64,000 bases of DNA from Acrocarpospora pleiomorpha (GCF_009687885.1 NZ_BLAF01000049.1:31686-95685); one strand, 5' to 3'; positions 1-10,300 are shown, counted from the stretch's first letter. Translations and numbers: made by a program. Notes: generated by a model from the sequence alone, not told the origin.

Positions 1-1426
1 CCCCGGCGAGGTCGCCAACCCCGACGGCTCCACGCTGATCGGCCCGTCGCTGGTGATCCCGCTGGAGTACCCGAGGGTCGCCACCCGCTTCATCGACGTC
101 GACACCCCGGCCGGCCTGGTCGCCGAACTGGGCCGCCCGCAGACGGACCGGATCGTCGCGCTCCGCCGAGGCCGCCGCTACCTGCCCGGCTACGAGACCA
201 TGGCCACCCCCGAGACCACCCCGCTGCGCGAAGGCGGCGTCTACCTGATCACCGGCGGCCTCGGCGGCATCGCGCTCGGCCTGGCCGAACGTCTCGCCCG
301 CGACGCCAAGGCCAGGCTCGTCCTGCTCGGCCGTACCGGCCTGGCGGGCGAGGGCGAGGCGGCCAGCCGCCGGAGCGCCCAGGTCCAGGCCATCCGCGAC
401 CTCGGCGGCGAGGTCGAGATCGTGGTCGGCGACGTGGCCGACCCCGCCGCGGTGCAGCGGGCCGTGGACACGGCGATCGAGCGGTTCGGCGCGCTGCACG
501 GCGTCCTGCACGCGGCCGGCCTCCCGGCCATGGGCCTGATGCAGTTCAAGCGACCGCCGGAGCTCGACGCCGTGCTCGCCCCCAAGATCGCCGGAACCCT
601 GGCGCTCGCCGAAGCCCTCCGGATCGGCGAACCCGACGAGATCGGTCTTGACTTCCTCGCGCTGTTCTCCTCGATCACCTCCGCCACCGGCGGCGGCCCC
701 GGCCAGGTCGACTACTGCGCCGCCAACGCCTACCTGGACGGCTACGCCCAGCGGCTGGCCGCCACCGGCCGCAACGTCGTCTCGATCGACTGGGGCGAGT
801 GGACCTGGAACGCCTGGGAGGCCGGCCTGGCCGGCTACGACGAGGGCCTGCAGAACTTCTTCAAGGAGAACCGGGTCAGGGTCGGCATCGACTTCGAGGC
901 GGGCTACCGCTCGCTGCTGCGCGTCCTGGCCAGCGGCGAACCCCGGGTCGTCGTCTCCACCCAGGAGTTCGAGACCGTCGTCACCGGCAGCGCGCGCTTC
1001 AACCTGGAGGCGGTGACCTCGCCCGCCGTGACCGGCGCCGGCGGTGATCGGCATCCCAGGCCGGAGCTGGTCACGCCGTACCAGGAGCCGTCCGGGCCCA
1101 GGGAGGAGGCCATCGCGGCCATCTGGTGCGACGCGCTCCGGCTCGACCGGGTCGGCGCGGGAGACAACTTCTTCGAGCTCGGCGGGAACTCGCTGCTCGG
1201 CGTCAGCATCGTGGCCGCGCTGCGCCGCGAGTTCGAACTCGCCGAACTGCCCCCGCACATCTTGTACGAGGCGCCGACCGTGGCCTCGCTCGGCACGACC
1301 ATCGAGGCCCTCACTTCGGGCGCCGCACCGGCGTCCGGGACAGCCGACGGAGAAGGGGGCAGCCACGTCCGCGCCCAGCTCCGCCGGTCGGGCCTGGAAC
1401 TGTCGGCAGCCCGCCGACGTCGGTGA
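1..1426 (+). CDS. Type I polyketide synthase A, C-terminal KR-ACP part (5' end outside window)
   Basis: The frame is already open at base 2, so only the C-terminus of a larger PKS is present. A ketoreductase domain (about nt 235-830) shows the NADPH motif GGLGGIALG and the catalytic Ser (FSSIT) and Tyr/Asn (DYCAAN). An acyl carrier domain follows (nt 1100-1310) with phosphopantetheine Ser in ELGGNSLLG, codon at 1190. A 30-40-residue tail follows the ACP; there is no terminal thioesterase. The KR-ACP part closely resembles the same region of PKS B (11-16 kb), including the linker EYPRV and the Trp-rich post-KR segment, so the two are paralogous modules. The KR lacks an obvious LDD motif or the diagnostic Trp, so stereochemistry is not predicted. 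It lies 28 bp upstream of the extender-unit genes and probably shares their transcript. Confidence 0.93.
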   Translation, partial: PGEVANPDGSTLIGPSLVIPLEYPRVATRFIDVDTPAGLVAELGRPQTDRIVALRRGRRYLPGYETMATPETTPLREGGVYLITGGLGGIALGLAERLARDAKARLVLLGRTGLAGEGEAASRRSAQVQAIRDLGGEVEIVVGDVADPAAVQRAVDTAIERFGALHGVLHAAGLPAMGLMQFKRPPELDAVLAPKIAGTLALAEALRIGEPDEIGLDFLALFSSITSATGGGPGQVDYCAANAYLDGYAQRLAATGRNVVSIDWGEWTWNAWEAGLAGYDEGLQNFFKENRVRVGIDFEAGYRSLLRVLASGEPRVVVSTQEFETVVTGSARFNLEAVTSPAVTGAGGDRHPRPELVTPYQEPSGPREEAIAAIWCDALRLDRVGAGDNFFELGGNSLLGVSIVAALRREFELAELPPHILYEAPTVASLGTTIEALTSGAAPASGTADGEGGSHVRAQLRRSGLELSAARRRR

Positions 1427-1454
1427 GCACCATCAACCAGAGAACGGAGAGGTC

Positions 1455-2300
1455 ATGACAGTTATCGGTGTAGTGGGCGCCGGCGTGATGGGAGTCGGCG
1501 TCGCCCAGAACCTGGCGCAGACCGGCCACGACGTGGTGCTGGTGGACACGAACGAGGAGATCCTCGCGGCGGCCCGCAGCACCATCTGGCGCAACGCCAG
1601 GATGAGCAGCCTGATGGGCGGCCCGGTCCTGGACCCCGACGACGTGCTGTCCCGGATCACCACCGCGGTGGGCGCCGAGGCGGTCGCCAAGGCCGACGTC
1701 GTCATCGAGAACGTGACGGAGAACTGGGACATCAAGCGATCGGTGTACGAGACGATGGACGCGGTCTGCGGGCCCGACACCATCTTCATCGTCAACACCT
1801 CCGCGATTCCGATCACCAAGGTCGCCGCCGTCACCGGCCGCCCGGACAAGGTGGTCGGGGTGCACTTCATGAACCCGGTCCCGGCCAAGCCGGCCTGCGA
1901 GCTGATCCCCGGCGTGCACACCACCGCCGAGACCGTCGAACGCACCCGCGACCTGCTGGCCGCCATGGGCAAGAAGGCGATCGACGTCAAGGACGCCTGC
2001 GGTTTCGTGTCCAACCGGGTCCTGATGCTCACCGTCAACGAGGCCGCGTTCCTCGTGCACGAGGGCGTCGCCACCGCCGAGTCGGTCGACGAGGTGTTCC
2101 GGAGCTGCTTCGGCCACCCGATGGGCCCGCTGGAGACGGCCGACCTGATCGGCGTCGACACCATCCTCTACAGCGTCGAGGTGCTCTACGAGCACTACGC
2201 CGACAGCAAGTACCGCCCCTGCCCGCTGCTCAAGCAGATGACCGACGCGGGCCTGCACGGCCGCAAGTCGGGCCGCGGGTTCTACACCTACGCCAACTAA
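1455..2300 (+). CDS. 3-hydroxyacyl-CoA dehydrogenase-like protein, extender-unit biosynthesis (FkbK type)
   Basis: 281 aa. The N-terminus has a Rossmann NAD motif (GVVGAGVMGVGVAQNLA). The middle has the family signature around VVGVHFMNPVP, and the C-terminal helical domain carries GFVSNRV and HPMGPLETADLIG, as in 3-hydroxybutyryl-CoA dehydrogenases. In methoxymalonyl- and hydroxymalonyl-ACP cassettes this enzyme oxidises the glyceryl group on the ACP at its primary alcohol. The ATG at 1455 follows GGAGAGG. The next three genes are the standard partners (ACP, acyl-CoA dehydrogenase, FkbH), which is why the extender role is preferred to beta-oxidation. Confidence 0.93.
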   Translation: MTVIGVVGAGVMGVGVAQNLAQTGHDVVLVDTNEEILAAARSTIWRNARMSSLMGGPVLDPDDVLSRITTAVGAEAVAKADVVIENVTENWDIKRSVYETMDAVCGPDTIFIVNTSAIPITKVAAVTGRPDKVVGVHFMNPVPAKPACELIPGVHTTAETVERTRDLLAAMGKKAIDVKDACGFVSNRVLMLTVNEAAFLVHEGVATAESVDEVFRSCFGHPMGPLETADLIGVDTILYSVEVLYEHYADSKYRPCPLLKQMTDAGLHGRKSGRGFYTYAN

Positions 2301-2323
2301 GCGCAAACCTTAAGGAGCCGGTT

Positions 2324-2572
2324 ATGTCCGACAACACCAAGGACCAGATCCTCGACTTCGTCCGCGCCCGATACCCGCAGGCGGACATCGACGAGTCCCA
2401 GGACATCTTCGCCCTGGGCTTCGTGAACTCGCTGTTCGCGATGGAGCTGGTGATGTTCATCGAGAAGACGTTCGGCATCACCATCCCCAACGACGAGCTG
2501 AAGATCGACAACTTCAGGACCGCCAACACCATGGCGGAGTTGGTGGGCCGGCTCACCCCCGCGCGGGTCTGA
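2324..2572 (+). CDS. Free acyl carrier protein for the extender unit (FkbJ type)
   Basis: 82-aa acidic stand-alone carrier protein. The attachment site is GFVNSLFAMELV, with Asn before Ser instead of the usual Asp; this DSL-to-NSL change is common in extender-unit ACPs. It should carry the 3-carbon unit as glyceryl-, then hydroxymalonyl-thioester. It starts after an AAGGAG site 23 bp past the dehydrogenase, and its stop is one base before the next ATG. The PPTase at 5564 is the likely activating enzyme. Confidence 0.93.
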   Translation: MSDNTKDQILDFVRARYPQADIDESQDIFALGFVNSLFAMELVMFIEKTFGITIPNDELKIDNFRTANTMAELVGRLTPARV

Positions 2573-2573
2573 C

Positions 2574-3722
2574 ATGACGACCCTGGCTGAGATCGCGCCG
2601 GACACGCTCCAGGTCACCGACCGGACGTCCGCCCGCGCGTTCGTCGACACCCACATCGCCCCGTACGCCGACGCGTACGACCGGCAGGGCCGCGTGCCCG
2701 AGGAGCTGCTGGAGCGGATGACCGCCGCCGGGCTCTGGGCCCCCTTCCTCCCCCCGGAGGCCGGCGGCGCCGGGATGGACCTGGTCACCCTCGGCGAGGT
2801 CCACGAGGAGGTGGGCCGGGGCTGCTCCTCGGTCCGCAGCCTGCTCACCGTGCACACGATGGTGTCGTGGGCGGTGCAGCGGTGGGGCAGCCCGGACCAG
2901 CGCGAGCGGTGGGCGCCGGCGCTCAGCCGGGGGGACGTGCTCGCCGCGTTCTGCCTGTCCGAGCCCGGCGCCGGCAGCGACGCGTCCGGGATCTCCACCA
3001 ACGTCGTGGCGCGGAACGGCGGGTGGACGCTCAACGGCGTCAAAAAGTGGATCACCAACGGCCAGCGGGCCGACCTGTTCCTGGTCTTCGCCCGCACGGC
3101 CACCAGCATCGGCGCGTTCCTGGTCCCCAGGAACAGCCCCGGCGTCGAGGTGACCCCGATCGAGGACATGCTCGGCACCCGGGCGTCGATGATCGCGGAG
3201 GTCTCCTTCCGCGACGTCGCCCTCGGCCCGGACGCGCTGCTCGGCCCGAGCGGCTTCACCGCCGGCATGGTGCTGACCGGCACCCTGGACCTCGGCCGCT
3301 ACAGCGTCGCGACCGGTTCCGTCGGCATCATCCAGGCCGCCCTGGAGGCGTGCGCCGCGTACGCCTCCCGCCGCACCGTCGGCGGGTCGCTGCTCAAGGA
3401 CCTGCCGCTGATCCAGGCGAAGCTCTCCGACATGGTCACCGACGCGCGGGCGGCCCGCCTGCTCGTCGCGGAAGCCGGTCGGCTCAAGGACGCCGGCGAG
3501 GCGTCCACGATCATGGCGACCTGGGTGGCGAAGTACTTCGCCTCCACCGCCGCCGCCAGGCACGCGACCGAGGCGGTCCAGATCCACGGCGCGAACGGCT
3601 GCAGCCCCGACTACCCGGTGGCGCGGCTGTACCGGGACGCCAAGGTCATGGAGATCATCGAAGGCAGCAACGAGATCCAGCGCATCACCATCGCTGGCCA
3701 GGCAGAACGGGAGATCATCTGA
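2574..3722 (+). CDS. Acyl-CoA dehydrogenase-like flavoprotein, extender-unit biosynthesis (FkbI type)
   Basis: 382 aa, full length for the family. It shows the FAD-site motif CLSEPGAGSD, the substrate-side KKWITNG, and the C-terminal EIIEGSNEIQR that holds the catalytic glutamate. In FkbI/AsmD-type enzymes this flavoprotein takes part in oxidising the glyceryl-derived unit on the ACP. It lies one base after the ACP stop and shares one base with the FkbH start, so translation is probably coupled. The context excludes ordinary fatty-acid degradation. Confidence 0.93.
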   Translation: MTTLAEIAPDTLQVTDRTSARAFVDTHIAPYADAYDRQGRVPEELLERMTAAGLWAPFLPPEAGGAGMDLVTLGEVHEEVGRGCSSVRSLLTVHTMVSWAVQRWGSPDQRERWAPALSRGDVLAAFCLSEPGAGSDASGISTNVVARNGGWTLNGVKKWITNGQRADLFLVFARTATSIGAFLVPRNSPGVEVTPIEDMLGTRASMIAEVSFRDVALGPDALLGPSGFTAGMVLTGTLDLGRYSVATGSVGIIQAALEACAAYASRRTVGGSLLKDLPLIQAKLSDMVTDARAARLLVAEAGRLKDAGEASTIMATWVAKYFASTAAARHATEAVQIHGANGCSPDYPVARLYRDAKVMEIIEGSNEIQRITIAGQAEREII

Positions 3723-4798
3723 TGACCGTGGTCGACGAAACCCCCCTTGTCGTCCCGGCGAAGCCGGTCCGGGGGCGGATCAAGTGCGTGGTCTGGGACC
3801 TGGACAACACGCTCTGGGACGGCGTGCTGCTGGAGGACGGCCACGTCACCCTGCGGCCCGCGGTGGTGGCGCACATCCACCGGCTCGACCAGATGGGCGT
3901 GCTGCACTCGATCGCCAGCAAGAACGACCGCGACGCCGCGCTGGAGAAACTGCGCGAGTTCGGCATCGAGGACATGTTCCTGCACCCGCAGATCAACTGG
4001 AACCCCAAGTCCGACTCGATCGCGCACATCGCGAAGGCGCTCAACCTCGGCCTGGACGCGTTCGCGTTCGTCGACGACCAGGAGTTCGAGCGCGGCGAGG
4101 TCGGCCACAGCCTGGCCGACGTCACCCTGGTCGACATCCTGGACCTGGAGGAAGCCCTGGCCCGGCCGGAGTTCATCCCCCGGTTCGTCACCGACGAGTC
4201 CGCCCAGCGCCGCATCATGTACCAGGGCCAGGCCGCGCGGGACGAGCTGGAGGCCGACTTCGTCGGCACCAACGAGGAGTTCCTGGCCGGGCTCGAGATG
4301 CAGTTCACCATCGCCCCCGCCGTACGGGACGACCTGCAGCGGGCCGAGGAGCTGACGGTCCGCACCAACCAGCTCAACTCGACCGGCCGCACCTACTCCT
4401 ACGAGGAGCTGGACGAGCTCCGCGAGTCGCCCGGCCACCTGCTGCTGGTCGCCTCCCTGACCGACCGGTTCGGCAGCTACGGCAAGATCGGCCTCGCCCT
4501 GGTGGAGAAGGGCGAGCGGGTGTGGCGGCTCAACATGATGCTGATGTCCTGCCGGGTGATGTCCCGCGGCGTCGGCATGGTGCTGCTCAACCACATCATG
4601 CGGCTGGCCCAGGCGGCCGGCGTGTCCGTGCGTGCCGACTTCGTGGAGACGGGCCGCAACCGGATGATGCAGGTCACCTACGCCTTCGCCGGGTTCCGCG
4701 AGGTCGCCAGGGACGGCGTGCACGTGGTCCTCGAGGCCGACCTGTCCACCGTCCAGCCGCCCCCGCCGTACGTCCACCTGGAGATCATCGATGAATGA
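3722..4798 (+). CDS. FkbH-like HAD-family protein, loads a glycerate-derived unit on the ACP
   Basis: 358 aa. The N-terminal HAD domain carries VVWDLDNTLWDG (DxDxT nucleophile motif), SIASKND and FVDDQEFERGEV. The C-terminal half is the GNAT-like region seen in FkbH proteins (VRTNQLNSTG, GKIGLALV, CRVMSRGVG). The family takes 1,3-bisphosphoglycerate, removes phosphate and transfers a glyceryl unit to the ACP. With the three upstream genes it completes the pathway to hydroxymalonyl-ACP. No O-methyltransferase, which would give methoxymalonyl-ACP, is found nearby. The stop overlaps the thioesterase start by 8 bp. Confidence 0.95.
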   Translation: MTVVDETPLVVPAKPVRGRIKCVVWDLDNTLWDGVLLEDGHVTLRPAVVAHIHRLDQMGVLHSIASKNDRDAALEKLREFGIEDMFLHPQINWNPKSDSIAHIAKALNLGLDAFAFVDDQEFERGEVGHSLADVTLVDILDLEEALARPEFIPRFVTDESAQRRIMYQGQAARDELEADFVGTNEEFLAGLEMQFTIAPAVRDDLQRAEELTVRTNQLNSTGRTYSYEELDELRESPGHLLLVASLTDRFGSYGKIGLALVEKGERVWRLNMMLMSCRVMSRGVGMVLLNHIMRLAQAAGVSVRADFVETGRNRMMQVTYAFAGFREVARDGVHVVLEADLSTVQPPPPYVHLEIIDE

Positions 4799-5567
4799 CG
4801 ACGTGATCGGCCGGTGGATGCCGTTCGCCAGCCAGACCGGCGCAGGACCCGGCGCGCTCGCGCTGTACTGCCTGCCGCACGCCGGCGGCGCCGCCTCCAC
4901 CTACCGGAGCTGGCAGCGCGTCCTGCCCGGGGTGGCCGTCCAGCCGATCCAGCTCCCTGGCCGGGACAGTAGGCTCAGGGAGCCCGCCTACGACCGGATG
5001 GGCCCGCTGATCGCCGACCTCGCCGAGGTCATCCAGGCAGACGTCTCGCTCGGCTCGGTCAACCGCAGATACGCCCTGTACGGCCACAGCCTCGGCGCGC
5101 TCGTCGTGTTCGAGCTGGCCCGCGAGATCCGCCGCCGCGGCGGGCCGCCGCCGGTGCACCTGTTCGTGTCCGGCTCGGTCGCCCCGCAGCTCGCCTACGA
5201 GGACGGCAAGCCGGTCGGGCAGATGACCCGGCCCGAGGTCGTGTCGATGCTCCGCGAGCTGGGCGGCACGCCGGAGTGGCTGCTGGCCGACCCCGGCGTG
5301 CTGGACATGATCCTCCCGGCCGTGGTGGCCGACTTCACCATCAAGGAGACCTACGAGTACCGCGACGAGAAGCCGCTGGACCTGCCCATCACGGCCATGC
5401 CCAGCACCGACGACTCCCGGATCAAGGCCGACACCGTGACGCCGTGGGGGGAGCAGACCACCGCGGACTACGAGCTCCAGCCGTTCGTCGGCGGCCACTT
5501 CGCGGTGTTCGAGCAGGCCGCGCTGACCCACAAGCTCATCTCCAAGGCCCTGCTCAAGTGGATGTGA
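4791..5567 (+). CDS. Type II (editing) thioesterase
   Basis: 258-aa alpha/beta hydrolase of the RifR/GrsT type. It has LPHAGG near the N-terminus, nucleophile motif YGHSLGALV, and C-terminal GGHFAVF with the catalytic His. Such enzymes clear stalled or mis-primed acyl groups from carrier proteins. No fused thioesterase is seen at the ends of PKS A, B or C, so this one might also release the product, but that is inference. It overlaps FkbH (8 bp) and the PPTase (4 bp, GTGA), placing it firmly in the operon. Confidence 0.94.
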   Translation: MNDDVIGRWMPFASQTGAGPGALALYCLPHAGGAASTYRSWQRVLPGVAVQPIQLPGRDSRLREPAYDRMGPLIADLAEVIQADVSLGSVNRRYALYGHSLGALVVFELAREIRRRGGPPPVHLFVSGSVAPQLAYEDGKPVGQMTRPEVVSMLRELGGTPEWLLADPGVLDMILPAVVADFTIKETYEYRDEKPLDLPITAMPSTDDSRIKADTVTPWGEQTTADYELQPFVGGHFAVFEQAALTHKLISKALLKWM

Positions 5568-6178
5568 AGCACCCCTGCGTGTGGCGGGTTCACCTCGATC
5601 AGCCGGAGGGCGCGAGGTGGGCCTCGCCGCTTTCCGGGCCGGAACGGGATCGCGCGGCGGCGCTGGCCGGCCCGGTCGAGCGCCGCCGCTTCACGGTCGC
5701 GCACACCGCCCTGCGCGCGGTCCTCGGGCGCCTGGCCGGCGTGCCGCCGGCCGGGCTCGTCTTCGGCACCGAGCACAACGGCCGGCCGTACCTGGTCGGC
5801 CACCCGATCGACTTCAACCTGTCGCGCTCGGAGGAGTGGGCGCTGATCGCGGTGGCTCCGCCGGGCCTGCGGGTGGGCGTGGACGTCGAGCGTGTCCGTC
5901 ACGATCTGGATCACCTGGCCATGGCCCGGCACCTGTACCAGCCCGCCGAGGTGGACCACCTGACCCGGGCCGCGTCCCCCGTAGAGGGATATTTCCGGTT
6001 TTGGTGCGCCAAGGAGGCGTATGTCAAGGCGGTCGGGGTCGGCCTGTCCGGCCTGCGGGACACGCTGGTAACGCCGGAAGGGAACGCGACGGTGGGTTCG
6101 TCGCGTTCCCTTCGCTGGCTGGACGTGGCGCCCGGCTATGCGGGCGCCGTTGTTACAACCGCTGTCACGACCGCTTAG
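5564..6178 (+). CDS. 4'-phosphopantetheinyl transferase, Sfp type
   Basis: 204 aa from the GTG at 5564, which overlaps the thioesterase stop as GTGA. Family motifs are present: NLSRSEEWALIAV, the Mg2+-binding GVDVERV, and FWCAKEAYVKA. It converts apo carrier domains to the holo form using CoA, here presumably the PKS ACPs and the free ACP. It is the last gene of the + strand operon; its final 14 bases overlap the convergent acyl-CoA dehydrogenase gene. Confidence 0.94.
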   Translation: MKHPCVWRVHLDQPEGARWASPLSGPERDRAAALAGPVERRRFTVAHTALRAVLGRLAGVPPAGLVFGTEHNGRPYLVGHPIDFNLSRSEEWALIAVAPPGLRVGVDVERVRHDLDHLAMARHLYQPAEVDHLTRAASPVEGYFRFWCAKEAYVKAVGVGLSGLRDTLVTPEGNATVGSSRSLRWLDVAPGYAGAVVTTAVTTA

Positions 6179-7325
6179 AAACCGGCACCACGTACCGGCT
6201 GAACACCAGGTCTCGCAGCACGTCGTCGCCGCCCTCCACGATCGACACGTACCGCACGTCGCGCAGCAGCTTGCCGATCACCGCGTCGTGGGTGTACCCG
6301 ACGCCGCCGAACATCTCCGACGCGGCCGAGGCGATCTGCCAGCCGGTCTGGCCGCAGAACATCTTCGTGGTCAGCGCCGCCTTCAGCGTGCCCACCCGGA
6401 GGAACTCCTCGCCCGCGTCCGGCCGGGCCGCGATCTCGTCGTACTGGCGGGCCGCGGCCAGGCACTGGTTGGCCATCACGTCGATCTGCATCTCGAACTG
6501 GCCCAGCTTGGCCGCGAACACCGCGTTGTTGGCCAGCGCGATGCCCTTGACCTGCTTGGCCTTGCCGTACTCCATGCACACGTCGCGGATCCGGCGGGCG
6601 ATGCCGAGCGCGGTCGTGGCGATCAGGATGCGGCTGGCGTTCAGCCCCACCTCCAGCAGCCGCAGCCCGTTGCCGCGCAGCACGTTGGCGGCCGGCACGC
6701 GGCAGCCTTCCAGCGTCACCTGGTAGGTGGCCGAGGAGCGCAGCCCCAGCACGTCCCAGCGTTTGTCGATCCGGACGCCCGGGATGTCCCGGGGGACCAG
6801 CACGGCCAGGTAGCCGGCCGGGTCGTCCTCGGCGCGGGCGATCACCACCAGGAAGTCGGCGAAGTCGGCGTTCGTGGAGAACGCCTTCTCCCCGTTCAGC
6901 ACGATGTGGTCCCCGTCGGCGCGGGCGGTCGTGGTGATCCTGGCCAGCTCGCTGCCGGCCGCGTGCTCGCTGCCGAGCGTCGCGCAGAAGCCGTTCCCGG
7001 CGACCAGCTTGCCCAGGTAGTGGTCCCGCAGCTCGGGGGACCCGTACCAAGAGAGCATGCTGGTCGTCAGGACCGGGATGAACAGGGTGAACGCGGCGCC
7101 GGCGTCGGCGTAGGCGAGCTCGGCGACGATCCGGACGCTCTCCTCCAGGCCGAGGCCGGGGCCGCCGTGCTCTTTCGGCACCCACCAGTTCGCCAGGCCG
7201 GTGTCGGCGAACCGCTCGTACAGCGGGAGCGGGGCCTCGGCCAGGGAGTCGAGGTAGGCGTCCTTGCCGGTCAGCTCCCTGCGGGCGAACGCCTGGATCG
7301 CCCGCAGGTACTCCGGTTGCTTCAT
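6165..7325 (-). CDS. Acyl-CoA dehydrogenase family flavoprotein, coupled to PKS C
   Basis: 386 aa from the ATG at 7325, which overlaps the PKS C stop as ATGA. It carries the FAD/substrate segments ATLGSEHAAGSELA and LNGEKAFSTNA. At the C-terminus the usual catalytic Glu region reads SIVEGGDDVLRDLV. It is a different branch from the FkbI-type enzyme at 2574. Because PKS B and C have no DH or ER domains, it may desaturate or oxidise an ACP-bound or released intermediate; that role is inferred from position only. It is the last gene of the - strand PKS operon. Confidence 0.88.
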   Translation of the reverse strand: MKQPEYLRAIQAFARRELTGKDAYLDSLAEAPLPLYERFADTGLANWWVPKEHGGPGLGLEESVRIVAELAYADAGAAFTLFIPVLTTSMLSWYGSPELRDHYLGKLVAGNGFCATLGSEHAAGSELARITTTARADGDHIVLNGEKAFSTNADFADFLVVIARAEDDPAGYLAVLVPRDIPGVRIDKRWDVLGLRSSATYQVTLEGCRVPAANVLRGNGLRLLEVGLNASRILIATTALGIARRIRDVCMEYGKAKQVKGIALANNAVFAAKLGQFEMQIDVMANQCLAAARQYDEIAARPDAGEEFLRVGTLKAALTTKMFCGQTGWQIASAASEMFGGVGYTHDAVIGKLLRDVRYVSIVEGGDDVLRDLVFSRYVVPVSKRS

Positions 7326-10300
7326 TCCGCCTCCCGGTCGTCGAGCAGCTCGGCCAGCAGGCGCACCGTCGGGCACTCCAGCAGGCCGGTCACCGGGACC
7401 GACGCGTTCAGCGCCTTGCGGATCCTGGTGGTCAGCTCGATCGCGAGCAGCGAGTGGCCGCCCAGCTCGAAGAAGTTGTCGGTGGCGCCGATCGGCTCGA
7501 TGCCCAGCACGCGCGACCAGATCTCGGCCAGCGCCGCCTCGGTGCCCTCCTTCGGCTCCACGTACGGGTTGTTCAGGTCCGGCCGGGGGTGGCGCTCCTG
7601 GTCGTCGAACGCGTCGTCGGCGCTGTGGATGTCGCCGGTGACCCACTGCGCCAGCCGTCCGTCCAGCGGGCCCGTCGAGATGACCAGGTGGCCGACCCGG
7701 TCGGTGGCCGACAGGGCCCGCTCGAAGATGTCGACGCCCTCCGCGGGGGCCATCGCGAAGCCGACGACGGCCTCGCTGTGGCCTTCCAGGCGGCCGGCGT
7801 CGATGCTCCAGGTGTCCCAGTCGACGGTCACCCAGCGGCCCCGGTCGGATACCCGAGCCTGCCGGATGTAGGCGTCCAGCGCCGCGTTGGCCGCCGCGTA
7901 CGGCGCGAGCGTCATGCCGCCCAGCACCGCCGCGATGGACGACAGCGTGACCCGCCGGTCGCGAGCCTGCTCGCCGAGCACCTTCTGCAGCACGTGGAAG
8001 CCCTTGACCTTGGCCGCCAGGTGGGCGTCGCACTGGTCGCGGTCCATCAGGTGGGCGAAGTTGAAGTACGCCCCGTCCTGCACGCCCGCGCCGTGCACCA
8101 CCACGTCGATCCCGCCGAACCGCTCGACCGCCGCCTCGACGACGGCCGCCATCTGCCCCTCGTCCGCCACGTCGGCGGACAGGCACAGCACGCTCGCGCC
8201 CCGGCTCTCCAGGTCCAGGATGTTGCGGAGGTGCCGGGCGGTGCGCTCGCCGCCGGGGGGAGTCTCGGCCAGGAACGTGTCCCACTCTTCGGGGGGCGGC
8301 AGCGGCGACCGGGCGGTGAGGACCAGGTTGCAGCCGTACTTGCCGGCCAGGTGCCGGGACAGCACCAGGCCGACGTCGCCGAGGCCGCCGGTGATCAGCA
8401 CGGTCTCGCCGTCCTTGATCGGGCGCGTCTCGTCGGTCAGCTCGTCGATCGGGAACGGCTCGTAGGTCCGCAGCCAGGTCTCGCCGGCGCGGACCGCGAC
8501 CGGGCCCTCGTGCGGGGTGAGGATCGCGGCCAGGATCTGGGTGGTGAGCTGCCCGAGCGCGGCCTCGTCGCCGGGCGCGACGGTGTCGGCGTCGATCGTG
8601 CGGGCCCGGACCCGGGGGTTCTCCTGGGCCAGGCTCGGGGCCAGCGCCGCCAGCGTGGACTGCTCCGGGTGGCGCAAGTCAGAGCCGAGCACGCCGGCCG
8701 CCCGCGAGGTGAGCAGGGCGAGCTCGGCGCGCGGCGCGGAACCGCTGTTGTCGACCAGCTCCCTGGCCAGCGCCAGCACGGAGTAGAAGCCGCGGCGCTG
8801 CTCGGCGTCGAAGTGCTCGACCGGGTCCTGGCCCGGTTCCGGCTCGGCCCCGGCCAGGCTGAACCCGTGGATGATCGCGCGCGGCGCGACCAGCAGCGAG
8901 TACAGCAGCTCGGCCATGTCATCGGGTTTGTCCGGCCGGATCGTGAAATTTCCGGCGTCGTCCTGGTCGAAGGTCGCGCCGCGGCGGACCGCGGTGACCT
9001 CGGCGCCCGCCGCGTTCAGGCGGTCGATCAGGGCCTCGCCCCGGGCGTCGTCGGCGAAGACCAGCCAGGGGCCGGCCGCCCGCAGCCGCTCGTCCAGGTC
9101 GGCGACCGCGAACGGGCGCTGCTTCCAGGTCGGCAGGTACGTCCACTTCGACCGGTCGAACGTCTTGTCGTTGCTGACCGGGGCGGCCTGGATGTTCGGG
9201 TTGGCCTTGACCCAGTAGTGGCGCTTCTGCCACGGGTAGGTGGGCAGCTCGACCCTGCGGCCCGCGCCGCGGTGCAGCGCGGTCCAGTCGATCGTGCTGC
9301 CGGCCTGCCACAGCCGGGCCAGCGTGGCCAGCAGCCACTCGGCCGCGGGCTCACTGTCGGCGGGGGAGACGATGATCTCCTCGGCCGCGTCCTCGCGCGT
9401 CACCTGCACGCCGAGGCGGCGCAGCCCGTCCGCCAGCGCGCCGAGCGCGTCGCCGCGGTCGGTGCCGTCCTCGATACCGAGCACGGCGTCGATCGCCGCG
9501 AGCAGCTCCGGCCACCAGGCCTCCGGCGCGCTCTCCGGCGTGACCAGTCGGACCTTCGGGTTGCGGCGCTGGGTCTTGGCGCCGATCCAGCGGGCGGAGT
9601 CGGCCAGCGCCAGGATCGCGTCGTCGCGGTCGGCGACCACGACCGCGCGCCGCAGCGCGAAGCCGCCGCGCGACACCTGCAGCGTGAACGCCACGTCCGC
9701 CAGATCCTCGGCGGAGTCGCCGGCCAGATAGCCGGCTAGCCGCTCGCCGAGCTGGTTCAGCGCGGTCTCGTCGGCCGCCGAGAACGTCAGCAGGTGCGGG
9801 CCCGGCCGGTCAGGACGTGCCGCGCGCGGCGGCGCCTGCTCCAGGACCACGTGCGCGTTGGTGCCGCCGAGGCCGAACGAGCTGACCCCGGCCCGGCGCG
9901 GGTGCGGCCCCTCGGGCCAGGGCTGGTGCTCGGTCAGCACGGTGAACCGGTCCCGCGCCGTCGCCAGCGCCGGGTTCGGCTGGACGTAGTCCGGCACGCC
10001 CTGCAGCAGCTCGTGCTTGAGGCTCAGCGCGGCCCGCATCAGCCCGGTCACCCCGGACGCCCGGTCCAGGTGGCCCAGGCTCGGCTTCAGCGAGCCGAGC
10101 ACGGCCGGGATCTCGCGCGGCTGGGTGAACACCCGGTTCATGGCGGCCAGCTCGATCGAGTCGCCCAGCATGGTGCCGGTGGCGTGGCACTCGACATACC
10201 CGATGGTGTCGGGCTTGACGCCGGCCACGCCGAGCGCCGATTCGATCACCTCGGCCTGGCCGTCCACGCCCGGCGCGGTGTATCCGGCCCGCATCCGGCC

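Noticed and set aside
9200..9560. AT loss in PKS C as a sequencing frameshift or in-frame collapse
   Set aside because: Both linkers are in one continuous frame and no AT-like sequence appears in the other frames of this stretch. A clean large deletion in assembly cannot be excluded by eye.
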